A DNA stretch of 64,000 bases from an uncultured Prevotella sp. (GTDB lineage Bacteria > Bacteroidota > Bacteroidia > Bacteroidales > Bacteroidaceae), in the NCBI GenBank assembly GCA_946188165.1, contig CAMHTW010000010.1, positions 1-64,000 of the forward strand, in the 5' to 3' direction. This document shows positions 8,324-17,491 of the stretch, piece by piece. The notes below the pieces were generated by a model. It was not told where the DNA came from. It searched no databases and saw nothing but the letters and a program-made list of their open reading frames with translations. Positions within the stretch are counted from its first letter, which is position 1, and every line of letters starts with the position of its first letter. The translations under genes and the position numbers were made by a program.

Positions 8324-9382
8324 TTATTCTATCGTCTTATACAGTGTCTGTCCATTATAGCGATGCGCCAGCACGTCAAGGATTTCCTCTTCTGTCGACA
8401 GGTTGAAGTCGCCCGGGATGGTATTCTTCAGCGATGCGGCAGCCAACGAGTAGTCGAGCTGGCGCTGACGGTCGTCCGGAAAGAGGCTGATGGCATGCAG
8501 GAAACCACCCATGAAGGCATCGCCCACACCCACAGGATCGACCACGTCAGGAATGTCCACAACGGGTGCCTCTAAAAGCTGGCCGTCAGTGAAGAGTAGG
8601 GCCGTCAGCGTGTGGTGGTTGGAATCGACGATGTTACGCATACCCATCAGCCACTGGCGACAGCGCGGATATTGGGCATGCAGTTCGTCGAACCACTCAC
8701 GATATTCGGGAATCTGCATCTTGAAGTTCGAGTCGGTAGCCGTGAAAGGTGGCTGTGGATGCTGGGAAATCCACTCGAACTCGATGGCGTCGCCAAACAT
8801 CATGTCGCAACGGCGAAGCATGCGGCGCAACGTCTCGCGCGGATCGGCACCATACTTCCACAGGTTCTTGCGGTAGTTGATATCGAACGAGATGGTGATA
8901 CCCATTTCCTCAGCGATGTCAAGGGCCTCAAAGGTGGCATCGGCAGCCTGCTGTGAAATGGCTGCCGTGATGCCAGACACCTGGAAGATGTCGGCATCCT
9001 TCAGGACAGTGCGCCAGTCAATCATGCCGGGTGCCAGGTCGTAGTAGGCCGAGTGGTCACGGTCGTACACCACCTTAGCGGCTCGCATGCCGGCAGCAGG
9101 CTCGAAGTAATAGGTGCCAATGCGCTTGCCGCCATAGATGATACGGCTGATATCGACCCCCATCTGTGCCATACACTGAGCACCCGCATGTCCAACGGGC
9201 GTATCGGGCAGGCGAGTGATATAGGTCACTTCCTCGCCCTGAGTAGCCAACGATACAGCCACATTGGCCTCACTACCGCCATACTTGCTGGTAAACATAT
9301 CGCCCTGCGTCAGACGTAGCTGACCGGGTTTCGAGAATCGGAGCAACAGTTCTCCGAATGTTACAATCTTTTGCCTTTTCAT
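8324..9382 (-). CDS. kdgK: PfkB-family sugar kinase, 2-dehydro-3-deoxygluconokinase type
   Basis: 352 residues with the ribokinase fold. The N-terminus VTFGELLLRFSKPG and KYGGSEANVAVSLA is typical of KDG kinases. The C-terminal ATP/catalytic signature reads DPVGVGDAFMGGFLHA near residue 286, where the usual GAGD is GVGD and the catalytic Asp is kept. The enzyme would phosphorylate 2-keto-3-deoxygluconate to KDPG in uronate breakdown. It lies downstream of the MaoC-like gene on the same strand, across a short tandem repeat, and is convergent with the plus-strand kinase gene. No KDPG aldolase is next to it. A general PfkB sugar kinase is the fallback call. Confidence 0.85.
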   Translation of the reverse strand: MKRQKIVTFGELLLRFSKPGQLRLTQGDMFTSKYGGSEANVAVSLATQGEEVTYITRLPDTPVGHAGAQCMAQMGVDISRIIYGGKRIGTYYFEPAAGMRAAKVVYDRDHSAYYDLAPGMIDWRTVLKDADIFQVSGITAAISQQAADATFEALDIAEEMGITISFDINYRKNLWKYGADPRETLRRMLRRCDMMFGDAIEFEWISQHPQPPFTATDSNFKMQIPEYREWFDELHAQYPRCRQWLMGMRNIVDSNHHTLTALLFTDGQLLEAPVVDIPDVVDPVGVGDAFMGGFLHAISLFPDDRQRQLDYSLAAASLKNTIPGDFNLSTEEEILDVLAHRYNGQTLYKTIE

Positions 9383-9400
9383 CGTCAGTCTAGTTTTGTC

Positions 9401-9460
9401 TTCCTTCTTACTTCTTCCTTCTTACTTCTTACCTCTTACCTCTTACTTCTTACCTCTTAC
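9401..9460. repeat. Short tandem repeat (CTTACTTCTTACCT) between maoC-like gene and kdgK
   Basis: A run of about five imperfect 10-11 bp units TTCTTACCTC fills the intergenic space. The TAA stop of the MaoC-like gene (9457-9459) is contributed by the edge of the repeat. Confidence 0.7.
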
Positions 9461-9921
9461 TTAAAATAGTACAGGAAGGCGGCAATACCTTCCAGGGCAG
9501 GCTTGCGCTGCCCTTCAATCTCGATAGCGAACTTGATTTCAGCCTTACAGATGCCACGCAGATTCTGGATGCTATGCAGTTTGGTCACCAGACGAACCCT
9601 TGACCCCGTAATGACAGGCTGTCCGAAGCGCATGTCGTTCATACCATAGTTCACCAACATCTTGATATTATTCACCTCGATAATCTGGTCCCACATGTAA
9701 GGCAGCAAGCTCAACGTCAGATAACCGTGAGCAATGGTAGACTTGTAAGGGCTCTCTTCCTTGGCACGCGCTACGTCAACATGAATCCACTGATGGTCTA
9801 ACGTAGCGTCAGCAAACAGGTTGATACGGTCCTGATCGACCTGAAGCCACTCGCTGGCACCCAACTCCTCGCCCAAGTGGGCAGCAAACTCGTCGTACGA
9901 GTTAATCACTAATTTTCCCAT
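9457..9921 (-). CDS. MaoC-like (R)-specific enoyl-CoA hydratase family protein
   Basis: 154 residues with a single hot-dog fold. The hydratase motif is visible as FADATLDHQWIHVD followed by STIAHGYLTLSLLP, with the Asp and His of the hydratase 2 active site. Such proteins hydrate enoyl-CoA; many small stand-alone members have no known partner. A promoter is seen just upstream (-7 TAATTTTG at 9960-9953), so this is the first gene of a short unit with the KDG-kinase gene. The metabolic link between the two is not obvious. Confidence 0.85.
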   Translation of the reverse strand: MGKLVINSYDEFAAHLGEELGASEWLQVDQDRINLFADATLDHQWIHVDVARAKEESPYKSTIAHGYLTLSLLPYMWDQIIEVNNIKMLVNYGMNDMRFGQPVITGSRVRLVTKLHSIQNLRGICKAEIKFAIEIEGQRKPALEGIAAFLYYFK

Positions 9922-9952
9922 GTTCTCTATACATTTTGTTGCTTATGGGGGG

Positions 9953-9984
9953 CAAAATTACGAAAAAAATGGCAAAGAGCCAAA
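9953..9984 (-). promoter_or_regulatory. Promoter of the MaoC-like gene
   Basis: On the minus strand TAATTTTG (9960-9953) fits TAnnTTTG, with TTTG (9984-9981) 20 nt upstream. The predicted start is about 25 nt before the ATG at 9921. Confidence 0.7.
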
Positions 9985-10033
9985 AGTTCCTTACCATTTT
10001 ATTCACGAGGTTATCCTTACTATCGTATTTCAG

Positions 10034-12919
10034 TTATCGGCCACGCTGGTCACGATTACCCCATTTCTTGTCGTAACGGCCTTCGGTGTCTATCTTGCCA
10101 CCGAACATGTTCAGACGATAGCGGACGTGGAGCATGGCGTACGAGTTGATGCTGTTGTAGCGCGTATCGCTACGACCTGTGGCATTGACCCAGCGTTCGT
10201 AGTTAGACTGCTGTTTCAACACGTCGTAGAAGTTGAGGGCCACAATGAGCGACTTGTTCTTGAGGAAGGGTTTGGAAATCTGACCATTCCAGATCAGTTC
10301 GTTAGTATTCATCGATGCGTCGTTATAGCCTCGACGACTGTGCTCATGAAGATTCATGCTTACCTCGAAGTCCAAAGGCAGACGTACCAGGAACTGGCCA
10401 CCGTAGTTGAACTGCCATGTATCAAGATCGGCACTGGGCTGTAACTCGTTGCGCGAATGCTGATAGTTCAGTTGTCCGTCAAGCGACACCTCGAGCCAGT
10501 TGTTACGATAGCTGGCTGTCAGACGTTCGTTAATATTGGTGGTCTTCGTCGTGTTCTTGGCAGCATCAGCCAGATGCTGTGCCACATAGCTGACGTAATT
10601 ATTATAACGTATTCTGGTATCGGCACCGACGTTCCAGTGAGCCGCTGAATCGAGGGCGGTATTAAAGGTAAAGCCACCATTCACATTCCAGTTACCATTG
10701 ATATTCTCAGGTCGTGAGATGCTACCGCCAGTTACCGGATTATATCGCACCATGTTCGATATGCTGTTCCGTATGTGACGGTAGTTGACATAGAAAACGA
10801 TAGACCGCTTGTACTTCTGGATATAGTTATTGTAATAGACATTCAGCGAATTGGTGAACTGGGGCTTCAAACCCGGATTACCCTGAGTGATATAGAGGGG
10901 ATTGGAGTCATCAGTGATGTCGAGCAACTGGGTCATCTCCGGCTGACGGGTATCGCCACGGTAATGTACCCAGATGTTCTGCTGGTCACTGAATTTATAG
11001 TGGAAATCGAAGGTTGGCGTGAGATTGGTCACGTTACGGACGGTATCGACATACACCCCACGATAGTCCTGAATGAAGTTCGAATGCTGTGGCTGCACCA
11101 AGAATCCCACATTATAATCGTATTCCTCCTGCCAGTGACGCAGGGTCAGACGGATGTTGTGGGTATAGTTCTTGTACTCAGAATAACGGCTGAGGTTACG
11201 GTCAAGATAGTCGTCAAGAGGCGAAATGCCACCAAGCCAGGGATCCCACTCGCGATACTCTGGCACGACAGAGGCAAAGGGGTTGACCGGCATACGACTG
11301 AAATCGTAGGTCTGACGGTCGCTCTTGTTCTGACTGTAACGCAGCTCATAGTTGGCCTGAAGGTGGGCACCCTTCCAAAGCGGTTCGCTATAGAGGACGC
11401 TCAGCACGTAACCCTTGTTATCTGATGGGGTCGTATTGTAGCGGGCCGTAAAGTATGTAGAGTCCTGACCATACTGATTCTTGACACGATGCAGGAACAC
11501 CTCGTTGTTCGAGACGCTACGGTCCTTATTGTCACCCAAATTACCCTCAACACGTAACGTGATATTACGGCCACGGGGATTCAGACGGCGGTAGAACTGC
11601 AACATAGCCCATGTGTTCTTGTTCTCACCATAGGAGAGGTTGGCACTGTTGTTGTGGTTGACCAGATAGGGAGCCAATGGAGCTAATGAATTCAACGGGT
11701 CTTCAACATAGAGATATGGGTCGGCATCGAAGGTAGCACTGGCCGACTTACCAGTACCATCATTGGTACCAATGCTGCCGTTGGCACGCAGCAGGATGTT
11801 GGTCAGCGTGTCGGGCTTCCACTCCACACGTACATTACCCCACCAGTTGTTGCTACGCGAATAACTCTGAGAGTAACTGTTTGAGAACGTACGACTGGTC
11901 TCGCTGTAGAAGTTCTCGCTGGCATTCTCGTTGAGGTTGTCGCCGCCACGGTGGTTCCAACGGACGCTGGCGTCAATCTTCAGCTTATCGCCGTCGTCAT
12001 AGTTCAGGTTGGTACCTAACATCTTACGCGAGTTCAGACCTCGGCGGTTCCACCAACCGGCATTCTCATCCTTATTATTGAAATTGCCCAAGATGACGAA
12101 ACGCGTCTTGTCCGTAAAACTGCTTCCCATACCACGTGAGGCATAGCGATGCTCTGTACCGGCAGCCAGGTCGAGATTGGTCATAAAGCCACGGTTCATA
12201 CCCTTCTTGATGGTAAAATCGATGACCGTCTCCTTCTCGCCATCCTCAATACCCGTGATACGTGCCTGATCGCTCTGCTGGTCGTAGAACTTCATGTTCT
12301 GGATGATATTGACGGGAATATTTTTCAAGGCCGTTTCCACGTCGCCCAGCATAAATTCCTTACCGTCGAGCAGAATCTTCTTCACGGCCTTGCCGTTAAT
12401 CGTGATATTACCATCCTCATCGACCTCGGCACCAGGGATGCGCTTGATGAGTTCCTCGATAGGCGACCCCTCGGGTGTACGGTAGGCGTCAGGGTTATAG
12501 ACCAGTGTGTCCTTCTTGACGATGACCTGTGCGGCACGGCCTGTCACGACAGCTTCTTTCAGCATGACAGACTCGGGCGACATGAGTAGCATACCCATTT
12601 CCTGACTTTGGTTACGACGCAGAGTTACCTCACGCTCGATGGACTGGTAGCCCACCGATGAAATCTTCAGCTTGTAAACGCCGTTGGCTGGCGCTTCCAC
12701 AGAGAAGTTACCACGCAAGTCGGTTACGGTACCACCCACGAATGTTGAATCGCGCTTACGGAACAACTGTACTGTGGCCTGTACCATGGGTTCTTTCAAT
12801 TCTGCATCATGTACGTTTCCACTAACGGTCAGTCCTTGATCTTCTCCTGATTGGGCCTTGATGCTCATGATTGATAGCATCAAAAAGGCCAGTGTTACTA
12901 TGTTTCTTATTATCATCAT
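10034..12919 (-). CDS. Outer-membrane beta-barrel protein with carboxypeptidase-like N-domain
   Basis: About 961 residues. The ORF-track start at 13030 reads back into the upstream gene. The Met at 12919 begins a proper signal peptide (MMIIRNIVTLAFLMLSIMSIKAQ), 16 nt after the Gfo/Idh stop, and is preferred. After it comes a carboxypeptidase-regulatory-like Ig domain (TVSGNVHDAELKEPMVQATV, ending in SVGYQSIEREV). A TonB-plug-like segment (IPGAEVDEDGNITINGKAVKK) is next, then a long aromatic-rich beta-barrel typical of OMP_b-brl_3 proteins. It is likely to sit in the outer membrane as a TonB-linked or related transporter. It is the last gene of a minus-strand run that starts at or before the GH9 gene. 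Substrate unknown. Confidence 0.85.
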   Translation of the reverse strand: MMIIRNIVTLAFLMLSIMSIKAQSGEDQGLTVSGNVHDAELKEPMVQATVQLFRKRDSTFVGGTVTDLRGNFSVEAPANGVYKLKISSVGYQSIEREVTLRRNQSQEMGMLLMSPESVMLKEAVVTGRAAQVIVKKDTLVYNPDAYRTPEGSPIEELIKRIPGAEVDEDGNITINGKAVKKILLDGKEFMLGDVETALKNIPVNIIQNMKFYDQQSDQARITGIEDGEKETVIDFTIKKGMNRGFMTNLDLAAGTEHRYASRGMGSSFTDKTRFVILGNFNNKDENAGWWNRRGLNSRKMLGTNLNYDDGDKLKIDASVRWNHRGGDNLNENASENFYSETSRTFSNSYSQSYSRSNNWWGNVRVEWKPDTLTNILLRANGSIGTNDGTGKSASATFDADPYLYVEDPLNSLAPLAPYLVNHNNSANLSYGENKNTWAMLQFYRRLNPRGRNITLRVEGNLGDNKDRSVSNNEVFLHRVKNQYGQDSTYFTARYNTTPSDNKGYVLSVLYSEPLWKGAHLQANYELRYSQNKSDRQTYDFSRMPVNPFASVVPEYREWDPWLGGISPLDDYLDRNLSRYSEYKNYTHNIRLTLRHWQEEYDYNVGFLVQPQHSNFIQDYRGVYVDTVRNVTNLTPTFDFHYKFSDQQNIWVHYRGDTRQPEMTQLLDITDDSNPLYITQGNPGLKPQFTNSLNVYYNNYIQKYKRSIVFYVNYRHIRNSISNMVRYNPVTGGSISRPENINGNWNVNGGFTFNTALDSAAHWNVGADTRIRYNNYVSYVAQHLADAAKNTTKTTNINERLTASYRNNWLEVSLDGQLNYQHSRNELQPSADLDTWQFNYGGQFLVRLPLDFEVSMNLHEHSRRGYNDASMNTNELIWNGQISKPFLKNKSLIVALNFYDVLKQQSNYERWVNATGRSDTRYNSINSYAMLHVRYRLNMFGGKIDTEGRYDKKWGNRDQRGR

Positions 12920-12935
12920 GTTATCACTATTCACT

Positions 12936-13919
12936 TTATTCCTCATCCATCGGATAGCGGACATCCCATTTCTGACGCAGCCCATCCATGAGCTGCATGA
13001 TGTAAAGGGTTTCGTCGAGCGGCATCTCATGAGGCTCCAGAAGTCCGTCCATCAGTGCCTGGCGACAAGCCAGGAACTGGTACTCATAACCCGTAATCTG
13101 CTGTGGCACATGAATGGTCTCGATATAAGTCCTGTCAGGACCGTTTACGGTAATGGTCTGCGGATTATTGATATTGTCTATGATGAGGTTGCCCTCTGTA
13201 CCGGCAATCACACCGATATTATCGCCCACGCATTGAGCACTCGATTGCAGGTTGCAAAGCATACCGTCTGCCAATACAAGGGTCATCGCATTCGTCAGGT
13301 CCATACCTGTATCACTCTTCACACAGGTACCGTCAATGCTGACAATGTCGGCAGGAAAGAACATGCGGGCGAAGTTCAGCGCATAGACGCCAAGGTCGAG
13401 CAATGCCCCACCACAGAGGTCGGGACGCATGATGCGTTCCTTGTTGCCCATCGAATAGCCCAACGTGGCAGTAACCAGTCTGGGGGTACCGATACGTCCA
13501 CTGGCTATCAGGTCGCGAACCGTCTTCACTACCGGCTGATAGCGAGTCCAGATAGCCTCCGCCAAAAACACCTCACGTTCCCTGGCAATCTTGATGATTT
13601 CCTCCGTCTGTCGGGCGTTGGCCATAAAGGCCTTCTCCACCAGACAGGGTTTGCCTGCCAGCAACGCCTCCTTAGTGACGTCATAATGGTGGGAATGGGG
13701 CGTACCCACATATATCAGGTCTATATCGGGGTCGGCAATGAGTTCACTATACGAGCCGTAGGCCCGTGGGATATTCCATTTCTTGGCAAATGCGTCTGCC
13801 TTATCTTGTGAACGGGAACCTACAGCATAGGCCTCGCATGCCTTCAGTCCGTTCAGTGTGATGGCTGCCTTCTCAGCAATCCATCCTGTACCTATAATAC
13901 CTACTTTCATATTATCCAT
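12936..13919 (-). CDS. Gfo/Idh/MocA-family oxidoreductase
   Basis: About 328 residues. The Rossmann N-terminus VGIIGTGWIAEKAAITL is followed by YVGTPHSHHYDVTKEALLAGKPCLVEKAF, with the conserved EK pair of this family, and by the C-terminal substrate domain with GGALLDLGVYALNFA. Members oxidise or reduce sugars, inositols and trans-dihydrodiols with NAD(P). The ATG at 13919 overlaps the stop of the epimerase gene by 8 nt, and a second in-frame ATG lies at 13910. The overlap shows co-translation with the epimerase. The sugar is not known. Confidence 0.9.
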   Translation of the reverse strand: MDNMKVGIIGTGWIAEKAAITLNGLKACEAYAVGSRSQDKADAFAKKWNIPRAYGSYSELIADPDIDLIYVGTPHSHHYDVTKEALLAGKPCLVEKAFMANARQTEEIIKIAREREVFLAEAIWTRYQPVVKTVRDLIASGRIGTPRLVTATLGYSMGNKERIMRPDLCGGALLDLGVYALNFARMFFPADIVSIDGTCVKSDTGMDLTNAMTLVLADGMLCNLQSSAQCVGDNIGVIAGTEGNLIIDNINNPQTITVNGPDRTYIETIHVPQQITGYEYQFLACRQALMDGLLEPHEMPLDETLYIMQLMDGLRQKWDVRYPMDEE

Positions 13920-14934
13920 TGAATTGTTGTTTAGCAAGTTCTTGTGCCTCAATAACCTTATCACACCACATGTCGAACTCTGGGTCTTCTACTTGCAGTT
14001 CGGTGTGGGACAAGATATGTTCGACGCAACGGCGCACACCTTCGTCAAAGCGGGTGTTAGCCTGGAAACTAGGGACGGCACGCTTTAGCTTCGTACAGTC
14101 GAAGCAGACCGTAACGCTCTTGTCGCCCAAGAGATTACCCTCGAAGTCCCATGCCTTCGGAGCAACGGCAGCCAGAAACTCAGAAGCCACATAGTAAGGC
14201 TTCATTGTAACATGGAGTGCATTGGCAACACACTCGTAAATCTGTGTCCATGTCAGTTGCTCGTCACTCATAATCTGGAATGCCTCGCCAATAGCCTTTG
14301 GATTGCCAAGCAGACCGATAAAGCCACGGGCAAAGTCCTCATTCCATGTCAGTGTCCACAACGACGAACCATCCCCCTGAATGATGACGGGCTTTCCTGC
14401 CATCATACGCTTCAGAACAGACCAGCTGCCCTTCAGTCCATGTACGCTGATAGGCACACCGCGTTCACAATACGTATGACTGGGGCGCACGATGGTAACA
14501 GGGAAGCCGTTCTCTCGGTATTCGCGCATCAACAGCTCCTCGCAGGCAATCTTATTGCGAGAATACTCCCAATGCGAGTTAGCCAATGTCGTACCCTCAG
14601 TAATGACATGACTGGCTGCGGGCTTATGATAGGCTGAAGCCGACGAGATATAGACATACTGGCGTGTACGTCCCTTGAAGAGCCTGATGTCACGCTCCAC
14701 CTGTGCAGGAACAAAACCGATAAACTCACAGACGGCATCGAAGGTTTCGCAGGCTAAACTATCAAGCACACTGCTTTCATCGTCAATATCGACGATGAGT
14801 TGTTTCACGTTTGCAGGCACTTCGTCCTTTCGTGTGCCACGGTTTAGCAGCCACAACTCATGACCACCCTCTGCCAGTTGTCGGGTAATGGCACTGCTGA
14901 TAGTGCCTGTTCCACCTATTAATAATATTTTCAT
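13912..14934 (-). CDS. NAD-dependent epimerase/dehydratase family protein (extended SDR)
   Basis: About 340 residues. The nucleotide-binding motif KILLIGGTGTISS is at the N-terminus and fixes the start at 14934; the ORF-track start at 14976 lies upstream within the preceding gene's stop region. The catalytic YxxxK is seen as EYSRNKIACEE, preceded by ISSASAYHK. Family members act on nucleotide sugars or free sugars. The gene overlaps the Gfo/Idh gene. The leader carries the 14-mer ATTTTGTACACAGA (plus strand, 14949-14962), which also occurs before the Fe-ADH gene at 21166. Confidence 0.88.
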   Translation of the reverse strand: MKILLIGGTGTISSAITRQLAEGGHELWLLNRGTRKDEVPANVKQLIVDIDDESSVLDSLACETFDAVCEFIGFVPAQVERDIRLFKGRTRQYVYISSASAYHKPAASHVITEGTTLANSHWEYSRNKIACEELLMREYRENGFPVTIVRPSHTYCERGVPISVHGLKGSWSVLKRMMAGKPVIIQGDGSSLWTLTWNEDFARGFIGLLGNPKAIGEAFQIMSDEQLTWTQIYECVANALHVTMKPYYVASEFLAAVAPKAWDFEGNLLGDKSVTVCFDCTKLKRAVPSFQANTRFDEGVRRCVEHILSHTELQVEDPEFDMWCDKVIEAQELAKQQFNG

Positions 14935-14972
14935 AACACTTGATTTATATTTTGTACACAGAAACATAGAGT

Positions 14973-16463
14973 TCACTGTTCACTTTTCACTAGCGAAGCG
15001 CTTTCACTTTTCTTCGCCGTTTCCTCTAACTGGCGAGTCAGACGGCTGATGTTGTCGGCACTCTCCAGCATACGAGTAGTGATGTCATCCACTTCGTCAG
15101 ACTCCAGGCTGTGACGATTGGCGGTAAGCACCTGTACAAAGCCACTGATGATGTTGAGTGGCGTACGTATCTCGTGATACATATAATGAATGAAGTCTGC
15201 CTTACGACGGTTGGTTTCCTGCTTCAGTTGGGTGGCATTGGCAAGCTCGTCGTTATGTTGTTCAAGTTCCTCGTTGACACGACGGATATCGTTAACTGTT
15301 GTGGCGAGTGACTGCTGCATGAGGATAAAGCTGTTGGTCAGACGGCCCACGCTGTCGTGACGCGGACTTGGTGGCAGAGGCTCGTCGAACACCCCGTCAG
15401 CTATCCGCCGTGCCTGTTCGTCAAGCAGGTGCAAGGGCTGGATTGCTCGTCGCACAATCTGGTAGCAGACAAGGAGCAGCAGAAGCAAACCAGTCGCGAT
15501 AATCACGATGACGTTGGCGAACAGACGATTGTACCGGGCAAAGATGTCGCTGGCCGGACAAACGATGGCAATGCTCCACCCCGTACGCTCCAATGGGGTA
15601 TAGAAGATGAAGGCGTCACGGTCATCGACAATGGTCATCGTCATACCGCTATGCCCGGCAAGCATGGACTTGCCGAGTCTGTTGATGTCACGCTGCGCCT
15701 CTGGTGCTGCATCGCTGAAAATGGTCTCATGATACAATTTCGCCGTATCGGGATGAACCAGATAGACTCCATTACGTCCCACCATGATAGCTGACGAATT
15801 GGGATAGGGCTTTAAGGCAGAGACGGTCTGTGAGAGCCATTTCAGCGTCAGACTGGCGGTGACAGAGCCAATAAAGCGACCTTCATCGTCACGCATGGGA
15901 CAGCAGTACGAAGTCAGGTAGTCGGGTGAGGAGAGCGTGCCCTCGTTGTAATCGTCATAGGCATCGACCCAGCAGGCCGTACCGAGCGTGTGCGGTGTCT
16001 TATACCAGACAGCCTCAAAATACTCGAAAGGCCCCTCGCGCACGGTGGTAATACTGTCGGAACCTGGTGTCCTGTCACGTAGTGAATAGGCTGAATAGTA
16101 ACGTCCCTTGTCTGGGAAGAAGTTGGGTTCCATCGAGATGGCCATACCTGTAAGGAAGGGATTCTCGACAATGGCACGACGGGTGAAGACAAGCAGGGAG
16201 TCGGGATGCAGGTGATGAGGTGTGGTCTGTGCCAGATGCTTGGTCACCAATTCTGTCTCTTCCATAATACCGTTGATGCGTACCACGGTATTGTCGAGCA
16301 ACTGGGTGGCACGGGCTATGGCCACACGCTGGATATAGCGTTTGCAGCGGTAGAACAGAATACCGAAAATCAAGGCAAATGCCACTGTGATAATCAGCAC
16401 GATGATGATGCCGAGGCGCAGCGAGAGGTGCTCGCGGAAATTGCGGAGTAATCGGAATGTCAT
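14973..16463 (-). CDS. Sensor kinase-like protein with Cache sensor, HAMP and HisKA but no ATPase domain
   Basis: 496 residues. A transmembrane segment at about 18-40 is followed by a large extracytoplasmic double-Cache-like sensor (about 45-310, with VGRNGVYLVHPD), a second transmembrane segment (about 315-340), a HAMP linker and coiled coil, and a HisKA helix with the full phosphoacceptor motif HEIRTPLN (H430). Only 66 residues follow. The HATPase_c domain (N, G1, F and G2 boxes) is absent, so the protein cannot autophosphorylate alone. It overlaps the next sensor-like gene by 4 nt (ATGA). It could be phosphorylated in trans, act as a phosphotransfer or decoy partner, or be a remnant. Confidence 0.82.
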   Translation of the reverse strand: MTFRLLRNFREHLSLRLGIIIVLIITVAFALIFGILFYRCKRYIQRVAIARATQLLDNTVVRINGIMEETELVTKHLAQTTPHHLHPDSLLVFTRRAIVENPFLTGMAISMEPNFFPDKGRYYSAYSLRDRTPGSDSITTVREGPFEYFEAVWYKTPHTLGTACWVDAYDDYNEGTLSSPDYLTSYCCPMRDDEGRFIGSVTASLTLKWLSQTVSALKPYPNSSAIMVGRNGVYLVHPDTAKLYHETIFSDAAPEAQRDINRLGKSMLAGHSGMTMTIVDDRDAFIFYTPLERTGWSIAIVCPASDIFARYNRLFANVIVIIATGLLLLLLVCYQIVRRAIQPLHLLDEQARRIADGVFDEPLPPSPRHDSVGRLTNSFILMQQSLATTVNDIRRVNEELEQHNDELANATQLKQETNRRKADFIHYMYHEIRTPLNIISGFVQVLTANRHSLESDEVDDITTRMLESADNISRLTRQLEETAKKSESASLVKSEQ

Positions 16464-17485
16464 GACTGCGAAGGATTTTCCATGAGTTGATCGAGTAGCT
16501 CGGTAATCGTCTGGGTAGCTTGCATGATGTCGGTCTGAAGGACCGTCATCTCTGCTTTCGAGAGAGAGTTATAGTCACGACAAACTGCTTCTGTACTATC
16601 ACATATCTTTGACACTGGAGCAGCCATACGGTCGGTCATCTTGGAGAGAACTTTTTGGCGTAATGCCTCGTAGGCCTCTGCCTCCGAATAGGCTGTCTGC
16701 AATTCAGCATTCTGTTGACTCAATGCCTCCTTTTTCTGCTGCATCTCTGCTATATAGGCGGCCAAAGAGGTCTGCATCTTCTTCAGACTGTTTTGCAGAC
16801 GTCCTGTCTCGTGTTGGTGGTAAGCTGTTGGAATCGGCGTGTCGAGGTTGCCATTGGCAATGCTCTGTGCTGCGTCTGCCAAACGATGAAGCGGACGCAG
16901 GTGGCTGGCCACAACCAGAAAGAGGATGTAGAGCAGGATGAGCACACCGATACCGCCCCTCAGCAGGATGAACCACTGTACTCCCGGATTATATTCGTAG
17001 ATGTCCTGGGCCGGACAAACCACCGCAAGACTGAAGTCACGTTCGCCAATAGGCTGAGAGAAGATAAATGTCTCGCGCCCCTCGTAGAACATCAGTCGAT
17101 AGCCTTGCTCGTCGCCAGCAATAAAAGAACTCAGCTGACTGCTGTCGCGACGACTGACAAAGAGCTCTGCGTGAGGCAACGACTGCCGTATGATGTTCTC
17201 AAAATTGTTTTCTACAACCAGTCGTTCAATGCTCCCACGTGTCACTCGCAGAGACTGGTGTTCCAGACGTGCCGTCATCTCAGCCTGTGTCAGCATGTTG
17301 TTAATACGCAATGCCGTATTCTCCAAGGCCTGCTGCGTGGTATCGATGGACTCTTGATGAATACTGTCTTGTGAGAATCGTGCCAAAAGGAAGATGACAA
17401 CACCCGAGATGACCAGCACAAAGCCAGCCACCCACAGCGTCAGCTGCCAGGTAAACGAGGTATGTATCTTCTCTATAAACTGCAT
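16460..17485 (-). CDS. Sensor-like membrane protein with HAMP and a degenerate HisKA helix
   Basis: 341 residues. A transmembrane segment (about 14-36), a short extracytoplasmic sensor, a second transmembrane segment (about 178-200), a HAMP domain (PLHRLADAAQSIANGNL) and a coiled coil can be seen. The C-terminal helix resembles a HisKA domain, but the usual HExRTP box reads DRMAAP, so the phosphoacceptor His is replaced by Asp (D285). No ATPase domain follows. The stop overlaps the next sensor gene (ATGA), and only 6 nt separate the start from the GH9 stop. The pair may sense a signal linked to the glycosidase operon, but neither carries a working kinase core. Confidence 0.8.
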   Translation of the reverse strand: MQFIEKIHTSFTWQLTLWVAGFVLVISGVVIFLLARFSQDSIHQESIDTTQQALENTALRINNMLTQAEMTARLEHQSLRVTRGSIERLVVENNFENIIRQSLPHAELFVSRRDSSQLSSFIAGDEQGYRLMFYEGRETFIFSQPIGERDFSLAVVCPAQDIYEYNPGVQWFILLRGGIGVLILLYILFLVVASHLRPLHRLADAAQSIANGNLDTPIPTAYHQHETGRLQNSLKKMQTSLAAYIAEMQQKKEALSQQNAELQTAYSEAEAYEALRQKVLSKMTDRMAAPVSKICDSTEAVCRDYNSLSKAEMTVLQTDIMQATQTITELLDQLMENPSQS

Positions 17486-17491
17486 AATCGA

